A stretch of 5,264 bases of DNA from CAYXBG01 sp964463145 (GTDB lineage: Bacteria; Acidobacteriota; UBA6911; RPQK01; CBDAPI01), in the NCBI GenBank assembly GCA_964463145.1, contig CAYXBG010000109.1:1-5264 (forward strand). The letters run 5' to 3'. Both the position numbers and the translations under genes were made by a program. The notes under the pieces are model-generated. The model worked only from the letters and a program-made list of their open reading frames with translations. It had not been told where the DNA came from and did no database searches. Of this stretch, positions 1-5,264 are shown in pieces; the stretch's first letter is position 1, and every line of letters begins with the position of its first letter.

Positions 1-1074
1 CTGATAGGCACGATAGACTGAGTTCGATTTGGGGGTAATAGCCAAATCTACCGCTAACTGAGTAAGAGTTAGTGCTCCTTCCGGTAGGCCTATAAGCTGA
101 AATGCTTCCAAGGCTGAGATGGCTCTTGTTACGGCATAAGGATCGGCTAAGCCGATGTCTTCTGAGGCGAAACGTACCATCCTTCGTGCAATGTAGAGAG
201 GGTCTTCTCCGGCTTCTAACATACGGACTAACCAATAAATGGATGCATCTGGATCACTATTGCGCAGTGATTTGTGGAGGGCGGAAATAAGGTTGAAGTG
301 TTCTTCGCCAGCCCGATCATAGAGCAATGTCCGGTGTTGCAGGGTCTCCTGTACCATCTTGGCTGTGATCCTGTTAGAAGAAGAGGCATTAGAGAGAACT
401 CCCTCGATTTGCTCTAGTGCGTTCAATGCGGTCCGAGCATCCCCGTTCGCAAATTCAACAATTACTTGCAGAGCTTCTTCAGGGAAATTAGTGTGGCTAC
501 TTCCCAGCCCCTTATCAGGATCCTTAAGAGATCTGACAAGAATTCTCATTAGGTCTATCTCAGATAGACGCTCCAACACTACTACCCGACACCGAGATAG
601 AAGAGGGGCAATAACCTGGAAAGAAGGGTTCTCTGTGGTAGCCCCCACCAAAGTGATTTTACCGTTCTCTACGTGTGGTAAGAAGGCGTCTTGTTGTGCC
701 TTATTGAATCGGTGGATCTCGTCAACAAAAAGGATAGTTCTTTTGGAAAAGGCGCGCTCTTGATAGGTGGCATTTTCCACTACTTTTTTTACTTCTTTGA
801 CTCCTGCCATTACGGCACTAAGGGATGTGAAGTGTGAATCCGTCATGTTTGCAATAATTCTCGCTAGGGTTGTTTTCCCAACTCCTGGAGGCCCCCAGAG
901 AATAAGTGAAGGGATCTGATCTTTCTGAATGGCTTGATACAGGAAAGTCTCTTTGCCTAATAGTGCTTCCTGTCCAAGAATGTCTTCTAGGACGAGAGGG
1001 CGCATCCTTTCGGCTAGAGGAGAGTGTGCTGAAGGATTTGTATTTTCAGGGTTCGAAAAAAGGTCAGATTTCAT
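1..1074 (-). CDS. rarA: Replication-associated recombination protein A (RarA/MgsA), AAA+ ATPase, C-terminus cut off by window edge
   Basis: RarA is a cytoplasmic AAA+ ATPase of the clamp-loader/WRNIP1 family that acts at stalled replication forks and gapped DNA, with links to SSB and RecA. The first 358 residues are in the window; the family is usually about 430-450 residues, so roughly 80-90 C-terminal residues lie beyond the left edge. Visible motifs are an N-terminal PLAERMRP block (19-26), Walker A GPPGVGKT (61-68), Walker B ILFVDEIHRFNKAQQDAFLP (114-133), sensor 1 GATTENPSF (144-152), a probable arginine finger in LLSRCR (158-163) and a sensor 2-like NGDARTALNALE (210-221). The typical RarA C-terminal run ARRMVRFASEDIGLADPYA and PKSNSVYRAY follow. 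The ATG at 1074 is chosen because the N-terminus fits the family and AGGG lies 9 nt upstream. The gene overlaps the end of the upstream methyltransferase gene by 11 nt, suggesting coupled translation. No missing key residue was seen. Confidence 0.96.
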   Translation of the reverse strand, partial: MKSDLFSNPENTNPSAHSPLAERMRPLVLEDILGQEALLGKETFLYQAIQKDQIPSLILWGPPGVGKTTLARIIANMTDSHFTSLSAVMAGVKEVKKVVENATYQERAFSKRTILFVDEIHRFNKAQQDAFLPHVENGKITLVGATTENPSFQVIAPLLSRCRVVVLERLSEIDLMRILVRSLKDPDKGLGSSHTNFPEEALQVIVEFANGDARTALNALEQIEGVLSNASSSNRITAKMVQETLQHRTLLYDRAGEEHFNLISALHKSLRNSDPDASIYWLVRMLEAGEDPLYIARRMVRFASEDIGLADPYAVTRAISALEAFQLIGLPEGALTLTQLAVDLAITPKSNSVYRAYQ

Positions 1075-1831
1075 GATGTGTTGCCCTGCGGTAGATGTGA
1101 TACATCAATATTGATCCTGCAACTGCAGCATTAATGCTATCGACTCCTGGCTGAGTCGGAATGGAGATCTTTCGCTCACTGGCTGCAATTGCACTAGGGC
1201 TCAGACCGGCACCTTCATTACCAACTAAAAAAGCAGTAGGATTTTCGGGGGAAACAGAAAAAATGTCTGTTTCTGAAGAGGGTGCCAGAGCGAGGAGATT
1301 GTAGCCGTGTTTACGTAGTGCATTGAGATTAATTTTTTCCAAAAATGGAACCCGGAAGAGAGCGCCACTGGAAGCACGTACGGCCTTAGAGTTATAGACT
1401 GAAACCGATCCTGGGCTTGTCACTATGGTGAATAGACCGGTTGCCTGTGCTGTTCGGAAAAGAGTTCCAAGATTGCCAGGGTCCTGAAGTGTTTCCAGGT
1501 AGAGAATCCTTTGAGTGACGTGCTCCCACGTGTAAACAGGCTTCTGAAAGAAGGCAACGATTTCTCCTCCGTCAACAACTTTAGACAACCTTTTGAGTAG
1601 TGAGGCAGAAAGTCGAACATTTTTTTTGCTTCGAGGTAGGAGAGTCTTTACTAATGGGGTCTCGTATGAATGCAGTAGAAGATCAATTTGGATCTTTTGG
1701 CTTATGTCGGCTATCGCTTTGGGGTTTTCAAGCGCAATCCAAGGACAGTCAGTATTTTCTGGGGTAGACGTGAAAGAACGCCATCTTTGGTATTGGGGGT
1801 TTCTGGCGCTGGTTATTTCAAGAGTTTTCAT
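1064..1831 (-). CDS. TrmH/SpoU-family (SPOUT) RNA 2'-O-ribose methyltransferase
   Basis: Predicted S-adenosylmethionine-dependent ribose 2'-O-methyltransferase acting on rRNA or tRNA; the exact nucleotide cannot be told from sequence. The protein is 255 residues from the ATG at 1831. Residues about 5-100 resemble the SpoU substrate-binding domain. The SPOUT catalytic domain follows, with motif 1 DPGNLGTLFRTAQATG (117-132, key Asn and Arg), motif 2 FLVGNEGAGLS (201-211) and motif 3 SIPTQPGVDSINAAVAGSIL (223-242), which forms the trefoil-knot cofactor site. Length and layout match general TrmH-family proteins (RlmB/YsgA-like). The start is uncertain: an in-frame GTG at 1843 would add four residues, but its nearest GAGG is 13 nt away. 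That GAGG is instead 5 nt before an out-of-frame ATG opening a seven-codon ORF. The ATG at 1831 is preferred because MKTLEITSARNP is a typical family N-terminus. It is followed by rarA, which it overlaps by 11 nt. Confidence 0.9.
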   Translation of the reverse strand: MKTLEITSARNPQYQRWRSFTSTPENTDCPWIALENPKAIADISQKIQIDLLLHSYETPLVKTLLPRSKKNVRLSASLLKRLSKVVDGGEIVAFFQKPVYTWEHVTQRILYLETLQDPGNLGTLFRTAQATGLFTIVTSPGSVSVYNSKAVRASSGALFRVPFLEKINLNALRKHGYNLLALAPSSETDIFSVSPENPTAFLVGNEGAGLSPSAIAASERKISIPTQPGVDSINAAVAGSILMYHIYRRATHHEI

Positions 1832-1851
1832 GAATTCAAGCACGCTAACAT
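1828..1851 (-). CDS. Possible seven-codon leader ORF overlapping the methyltransferase start
   Basis: The ATG at 1851 opens a reading frame MLACLNS ending in TGA at 1830-1828. It has the best-placed ribosome binding site in this gap: GAGG at 1860-1857, five bases before the ATG. Its stop overlaps the ATG of the methyltransferase gene as ATGA, the classic arrangement for translational coupling. The methyltransferase starts (GTG 1843, ATG 1831) have no well-spaced site of their own. Whether it is translated, or is a chance by-product, cannot be decided from one sequence; the peptide itself shows no recognisable motif. Confidence 0.3.
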   Translation of the reverse strand: MLACLNS

Positions 1852-1856
1852 CTTAG

Positions 1857-1860
1857 CCTC
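1857..1860 (-). promoter_or_regulatory. Shine-Dalgarno-like GAGG upstream of the methyltransferase gene
   Basis: GAGG is read on the minus strand. The spacing is 5 nt to the ATG of the mini-ORF at 1851, 13 nt to the GTG at 1843 and 25 nt to the ATG at 1831. Only the first is an optimal distance, so this site bears directly on which start is used. Confidence 0.35.
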
Positions 1861-1919
1861 GGTAACAGCCAGATTTACTAGCCCATGGTCCCGATTGGGG
1901 AGTAGGTGCCTGCATATGG

Positions 1920-2606
1920 TTAGTGTTGGAATCCCTTCTGATATTTTTTTAGTTTTTCCACCGTGAACCCAGGTTCTCGAATCATTGTCATTAAAGCTTC
2001 TTCTTCTCTCTGGATTTTTCTGGCTGCGGCTGCCACGCGAGATGAGATGTTATGCGGAACAGTGAGGACACCATCCACATCTCCGTGGACAAGATCTCCT
2101 GGAGTTACGTGCATTCCGTCAACGATTACGTCGCATCCAATATCACAAATAACAGCATTGCCGTGTGACACTACCATGCCTGGACAGAAGTAATGGAATC
2201 CTAATTTGTGTACGGCAGGCTGATCACGGAGCCCAGCATCAGTGACACAGCCAACAGCTCCGAGTGCCAGAGCCGTGGTGGCCATCACCTCACCCATATG
2301 ACAAGAGTGACTCAGTTTATTCCCAACATCTTGAATGACCAGAACGGCAGGTTTGGGCGCTTTTTCTATGGCCTTCCAGAGTTCGTTTAGTCCAGGATTT
2401 GGCCGATCCTCGGTTGTGCTATCAGCTGTGCAAGTGACAGCGTACCCTAGCATACTACCCATTTCGGGGAACATACATTTGACTCCAAGGCCGGCATACC
2501 CTGAAACCCGTGGGCGGACTTGAAAGGTCTCGATGGCGTTAGAGATAGTAGCACTGTCAATATTTTGGAGTTCTTTAAATTGATCAGGAGTGAGTATTTC
2601 GTGCAT
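1920..2606 (-). CDS. RraA family protein (HMG/CHA aldolase-like fold)
   Basis: A 228-residue member of the RraA/4-hydroxy-4-methyl-2-oxoglutarate aldolase superfamily (COG0684). Characterised relatives are divalent-metal-dependent aldolases or oxaloacetate decarboxylases of aromatic and sugar-acid breakdown. E. coli RraA itself is a shorter, about 161-residue inhibitor of RNase E. Seen here: an N-terminal ATISNAIETF block (19-28), Gly105-Glu106 of the active-site loop, VTDAGLRD (121-128) whose Arg127-Asp128 pair matches the substrate- and metal-binding RD of the aldolases, and the PGDLVHGDVDGVLTVP signature (169-184). The C-terminal third is a charged helix (about 190-228). Because the RD pair is kept and the protein is longer than RraA, an enzyme is more likely than an RNase regulator; the substrate is unknown. 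Older annotations calling such proteins demethylmenaquinone methyltransferase are considered wrong. The start at 2606 is supported by AGAAAGG 6 nt upstream; a GTG at 2633 would add nine residues. The gene is divergent from the lysine fusion gene and about 90 nt upstream of the methyltransferase. Confidence 0.88.
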   Translation of the reverse strand: MHEILTPDQFKELQNIDSATISNAIETFQVRPRVSGYAGLGVKCMFPEMGSMLGYAVTCTADSTTEDRPNPGLNELWKAIEKAPKPAVLVIQDVGNKLSHSCHMGEVMATTALALGAVGCVTDAGLRDQPAVHKLGFHYFCPGMVVSHGNAVICDIGCDVIVDGMHVTPGDLVHGDVDGVLTVPHNISSRVAAAARKIQREEEALMTMIREPGFTVEKLKKYQKGFQH

Positions 2607-2612
2607 TGAAGA

Positions 2613-2619
2613 CCTTTCT
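2613..2619 (-). promoter_or_regulatory. Ribosome binding site deciding the RraA-family start
   Basis: AGAAAGG lies six bases before the ATG at 2606. It supports this ATG over the in-frame GTG at 2633, which lies upstream of the site. Confidence 0.7.
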
Positions 2620-2644
2620 CGGAAAGTGATCACTATTCTTCAGG

Positions 2645-2673
2645 CCGGAGCATTTCCGATCGAAAGGAACCGG
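2645..2673. repeat. Bulged inverted repeat in the divergent intergenic region
   Basis: CCGG (2645-2648) and TTCC (2654-2657) together are the reverse complement of the uninterrupted GGAACCGG at 2666-2673, with a five-base bulge on the left arm and an eight-base loop. The loop includes part of a second near-palindrome, TTTCCGATCGAAA (2653-2665), which would be perfect with one C removed. It lies in the predicted leader of the RraA-family gene, 38 bases or more before its ATG. It could be an operator or an mRNA hairpin, and chance is also possible. There is no T-run, so it is not a terminator. Confidence 0.35.
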
Positions 2674-2785
2674 CAATTGCGCTAATATTGCCACTATACA
2701 GGTTAAGGACCAAATAATTGTTATTGAGAATCCTTGTAGGCTTATGAGAAGTATACAAACCGATACATTCCCCTCCCCCAAGTAT

Positions 2786-5264
2786 ATGGAAGATACGGGA
2801 CGCCAGCCCTGGTTAGTTCTGAAGTTTGGGGGTACCAGTGTCTCCTCTTTGAAGAATTGGGAGACAATCGTAGATCTTATTGAAGAAAGACTTCTGGTTG
2901 GCTATAGACCATTGGTAGTCCATTCTGCTCTCTCTGGAGTATCTAATTTTTTGGAGTCGACCCTACAGAGAAGGGATGGTCAGGGAACCGAAGAGTGTTT
3001 CCAAAATCTTTTATCCGTACATACAGAATTAGCAAAGGAAATGGGATTGGAAGGATTGGATTTTCTGAAGCCTGAAATTTCCAAGTTAGAAAAACTATTT
3101 TCTGGTTTGGATTCTGTGAATGTAGTTGATTCTCAGTTGCAAGCAGATGTTATGGCAGTTGGTGAACTTCTTTCTACTCGATTAGGAGCTGCCTTTCTAG
3201 AGACCCGCGGTCTTCAGGTCAACTGGATGGATGCCCGTACATTACTGCGTAGTGTAGATCTCCCTGAAACTGGCGAGCAGGCCCATTTTCTTTCTGCTAG
3301 ATGTGAATTTACACCTGACACTATTCTGCAGGAAGAACTTTGTCAGTCGAAGGGAACGATTATCACTCAGGGTTTCATTGCTAGTGACCAGCAGGGACGG
3401 GGGGTACTTCTAGGTAGAGGTGGATCTGATACGTCAGCTGCTTATCTGGCAGCTAAACTGCAGGCTTTGGGACTCGAAATATGGACCGACGTCCCTGGTA
3501 TCTTTAGTGCAGATCCTCGTTCTGTCTCTGGTACTCGTCACCTTAGGGCCCTCAGTTATCAAGAGGCACAAGAGATTGCTTCTACTGGATCTGCGGTATT
3601 ACACCCTCGATGTATTAGACCGGTCTATCAGGAGAAGATACCACTTAGGGTGCGTTCTACTGCGAGACCTGAACTTCCAGGAACACTAATCAGCTCAGAT
3701 CCGGGGAGTGATGTGCCTCTGGTTAAAGCCATAGCCGGACGCACGGGGGTTACTCTTATTTCAATGGAGACACTCGGGATGTGGCACGAGGCTGGGTTTC
3801 TAGCGTCTGCTTTTGAGTGTTTTAGTGATTTGGGTCTTTCGGTTGATCTGGTGTCGACGTCGGAAAGTAACGTGACGTTAACTCTAGACCCAAGACTGGA
3901 TAATCCGGACGATGCAGTACTGGAGAGACTGAGAACTCTCCTAGGTAAATTATGTAGAGTTCGGATCATCCGAGATGTTGAGGTGGTTAGTCTAATAGGC
4001 CAGAAGATCCGTGCCATACTTCATAGGTTGGGGCCTGCCTTGGAGTTATTCGAGGAATATAGGATTCATCTTGTTAGTCAGTCCGCAAGCGATCTTAATC
4101 TCAGCTTTGTAGTGGAGAATGGGCAGTCACAACGACTGATCGCTAACCTCCATCCTGCACTTGTCCAGGAAGCGACTGACGAGGACGTCTTTGGCCATAC
4201 CTGGGAAGAGATAGAGCAAGGGGCGTCTGGGATACTTAGTACGGAAACGCCTTGGTGGCAACAAAAACGTGAACAATTGTTAGAGATAGCCGAAAGTGCT
4301 TCTGAAGCATATGTATATGATCTGGATACCGTCAGAAAGGCCGTTGATGGACTCAAGGGCATGAATTCGGTAGGCCAGGTTTATTACGCAATTAAGGCTA
4401 ACTCACATCCCGAGATTCTGCGAACCGTTTTTGATTTAGGAGTTAACTTGGAATGTGTTTCTCTGGGAGAAATACAACACGTCCTCGATCTTTTCCCTGA
4501 TATCAACCCGAACCGAATTTTGTTTACGCCCAATTTTGCTCCTCGCAGAGAGTACGAAGAGAGTTTAGCCAAAGGAGTATGGGTAACGTTAGATAATCTG
4601 CACCCTTTGCGCTATTGGGGGGACATGCTGTCCGGTCAAGAGATTTTCCTTAGATTGGATACGGGACAGGGACGAGGTCATCATCGGCATGTAAGGACAG
4701 CAGGGGTCCACTCGAAGTTCGGGATACCCTTGTTCGAGCTCGACGAGGCACGAGAACTTGTTGAGAAGTGTGGAGCCAGAGTTGTCGGACTGCATGCCCA
4801 CACTGGGAGCGGTATCCTACAAGCTGGGAATTGGAAAGAGGTTGGAGAGAAACTGGTGAAGGCTGCCAGGCAGTTTCCGAATGTCCGGTTTTTAGATCTA
4901 GGTGGTGGATTGGGCGTTCCTGACAAGGTGAATCAGCAGGGTCTAGATCTGCAGGCTCTGGACGATCATCTAACACGAATTAGGGAGTTGTCGGGTCAGT
5001 ATGAGTTGTGGCTCGAGCCAGGCCGTTATTTAGTGGCTGAAGCTGGTATTCTTTTGACGCATGTGACACAAATCAAAGGCAAGGGAAGTGTTCGATATGT
5101 CGGTGTGAGTACGGGGATGAACTCACTCATTAGGCCCGCTTTATATGGGGCCTATCACGACATCTTGAATCTTAGCCGTATTGATGAGCCTTCCAGGGAG
5201 GTAGTTAGTATTGTAGGGCCTATTTGTGAGAGCGCAGATTTTTCAGGAAAATCTAGAAGCCTGG
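2786..5264 (+). CDS. lysC-lysA: Bifunctional aspartate kinase / diaminopimelate decarboxylase, C-terminus cut off by window edge
   Basis: Cytoplasmic fusion of the first aspartate-pathway enzyme (ATP-dependent phosphorylation of aspartate) and the last lysine enzyme (PLP-dependent decarboxylation of meso-diaminopimelate). The window holds 826 residues; known fusions have about 860, so the end is missing. Kinase domain, about 9-300: KFGGTS (13-18), GELLSTR (126-132), LGRGGSD (209-215), WTDVPGIFSADPR (233-245). Two ACT domains, about 318-475: Met332, Phe338, Leu339, Ser352-Val353-Asp354 and Thr358-Ser359-Glu360 match lysine-binding positions of E. coli AKIII, so lysine inhibition is inferred. 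Decarboxylase, about 486 onward: PLP lysine Lys537 in YYAIKAN, SKFG (643-646), HAHTGSG (670-676), GGGLG (706-710), EPGRYLVAEAG (744-754), IRPALY (782-787) and Cys814-Glu815-Ser816 of the shared active site. Oddities: AKIII Tyr227 is Phe240 and Lys257 is Ala270. ATG 2786 suits family length, but in-frame ATG 2744 (14 more residues) is possible; neither has a strong ribosome binding site. Confidence 0.95.
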   Translation, partial: MEDTGRQPWLVLKFGGTSVSSLKNWETIVDLIEERLLVGYRPLVVHSALSGVSNFLESTLQRRDGQGTEECFQNLLSVHTELAKEMGLEGLDFLKPEISKLEKLFSGLDSVNVVDSQLQADVMAVGELLSTRLGAAFLETRGLQVNWMDARTLLRSVDLPETGEQAHFLSARCEFTPDTILQEELCQSKGTIITQGFIASDQQGRGVLLGRGGSDTSAAYLAAKLQALGLEIWTDVPGIFSADPRSVSGTRHLRALSYQEAQEIASTGSAVLHPRCIRPVYQEKIPLRVRSTARPELPGTLISSDPGSDVPLVKAIAGRTGVTLISMETLGMWHEAGFLASAFECFSDLGLSVDLVSTSESNVTLTLDPRLDNPDDAVLERLRTLLGKLCRVRIIRDVEVVSLIGQKIRAILHRLGPALELFEEYRIHLVSQSASDLNLSFVVENGQSQRLIANLHPALVQEATDEDVFGHTWEEIEQGASGILSTETPWWQQKREQLLEIAESASEAYVYDLDTVRKAVDGLKGMNSVGQVYYAIKANSHPEILRTVFDLGVNLECVSLGEIQHVLDLFPDINPNRILFTPNFAPRREYEESLAKGVWVTLDNLHPLRYWGDMLSGQEIFLRLDTGQGRGHHRHVRTAGVHSKFGIPLFELDEARELVEKCGARVVGLHAHTGSGILQAGNWKEVGEKLVKAARQFPNVRFLDLGGGLGVPDKVNQQGLDLQALDDHLTRIRELSGQYELWLEPGRYLVAEAGILLTHVTQIKGKGSVRYVGVSTGMNSLIRPALYGAYHDILNLSRIDEPSREVVSIVGPICESADFSGKSRSL

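Larger units (their letters stand above)
2607..2785. promoter_or_regulatory. Divergent intergenic region between the RraA-family gene and the kinase-decarboxylase fusion
   Basis: This stretch must hold the promoters for both transcription directions. On the minus strand TATAGT at 2698-2693 matches five of six bases of a sigma-70 -10 box and would give a leader of about 80 nt for the RraA-family gene, but no convincing -35 box lies 16-18 nt upstream. On the plus strand TTGAGA (2724-2729) and TATACA (2752-2757) resemble the two hexamers but are 22 nt apart, too far for a standard promoter. An inverted repeat at 2645-2673 is listed separately. No rho-independent terminator, attenuator with a lysine-rich leader, or recognisable lysine riboswitch was seen by eye. 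Confidence 0.45.

Noticed and set aside
359..763. A 134-codon plus-strand ORF
   Set aside because: It lies entirely antisense to the well-conserved rarA ATPase domain, has no family features, and is a frame shadow.
1861..1919. Possible terminator between the RraA-family gene and the methyltransferase gene (CCCC/GGGG-like segments)
   Set aside because: CCCCAATCGGG gives only a three-pair stem with no following T-run, so there is no support for termination here.
1593..1966. Two plus-strand ORFs of 87 and 92 codons, overlapping each other
   Set aside because: They are mostly antisense to the methyltransferase N-terminus and the gap beside it, with no recognisable motif or ribosome binding site.
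2724..2757. Plus-strand sigma-70 promoter, TTGAGA and TATACA
   Set aside because: The hexamers are 22 nt apart against the usual 16-18, and the downstream box would leave a very short leader; not called as a promoter.
2770..2779. Short G-rich run on the minus strand (GGGGGAGGGG)
   Set aside because: It has only two G-runs separated by one base, too few for a standard four-tract quadruplex; probably chance.
2584..2781. A 65-codon minus-strand ORF across the intergenic region, with a hydrophobic membrane-like stretch near its N-terminus
   Set aside because: It would start at TTG with no ribosome binding site, overlaps the first codons and the strong ribosome site of the RraA-family gene, and its hydrophobicity is explained by AT-rich intergenic sequence.
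3628..4017. A 129-codon minus-strand ORF opposite the kinase domain
   Set aside because: It is rich in Ser, Arg and Thr as expected from an antisense frame, and the opposite strand encodes a motif-rich enzyme.
4589..4976. Overlapping minus-strand ORFs opposite the decarboxylase domain
   Set aside because: Three mutually overlapping frames lie antisense to the HAHTGSG region of the decarboxylase; none shows coding features.

Overview
The window is ordinary bacterial chromosome, densely coded, with near-balanced base composition judged by eye. It contains no phage, insertion sequence, CRISPR, tRNA or rRNA signature. The most diagnostic gene is a fusion of aspartate kinase and diaminopimelate decarboxylase. 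This arrangement is known from Xanthomonas/Xylella-type gammaproteobacteria and scattered other bacteria. It points to a bacterium that makes lysine by the diaminopimelate route, but does not place the organism more closely.

Layout. Three genes lie on the minus strand, read right to left: an RraA/HMG-aldolase-family protein (2606 to 1920), a TrmH/SpoU-type RNA 2'-O-methyltransferase (1831 to 1064), and rarA, an AAA+ ATPase of stalled-fork maintenance (from 1074, running off the left edge). The last two overlap by 11 nt. The gap between the first two is short and shows no terminator, so the three may form one transcription unit. A divergent intergenic region of about 180 bp (2607-2785) separates them from the fusion gene. 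It holds an inverted repeat and only weak promoter-like hexamers. From 2786 to the right edge the plus strand carries the kinase-decarboxylase fusion, cut off by the window roughly 35-45 residues before its expected end.

How the genes work together. The fusion joins the first committed enzyme of the aspartate pathway to the last enzyme of lysine synthesis in one polypeptide. Its ACT region keeps most positions that bind lysine in E. coli AKIII, so feedback inhibition by lysine is predicted. The minus-strand genes do not form an obvious pathway: one is RNA modification, one is replication-fork maintenance, and the RraA-like enzyme has no clear substrate. I see no convincing undescribed multi-gene system. 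The points most worth a second look are two ATP-site substitutions in the kinase domain, a seven-codon ORF that overlaps the methyltransferase start, and the inverted repeat between the divergent genes.
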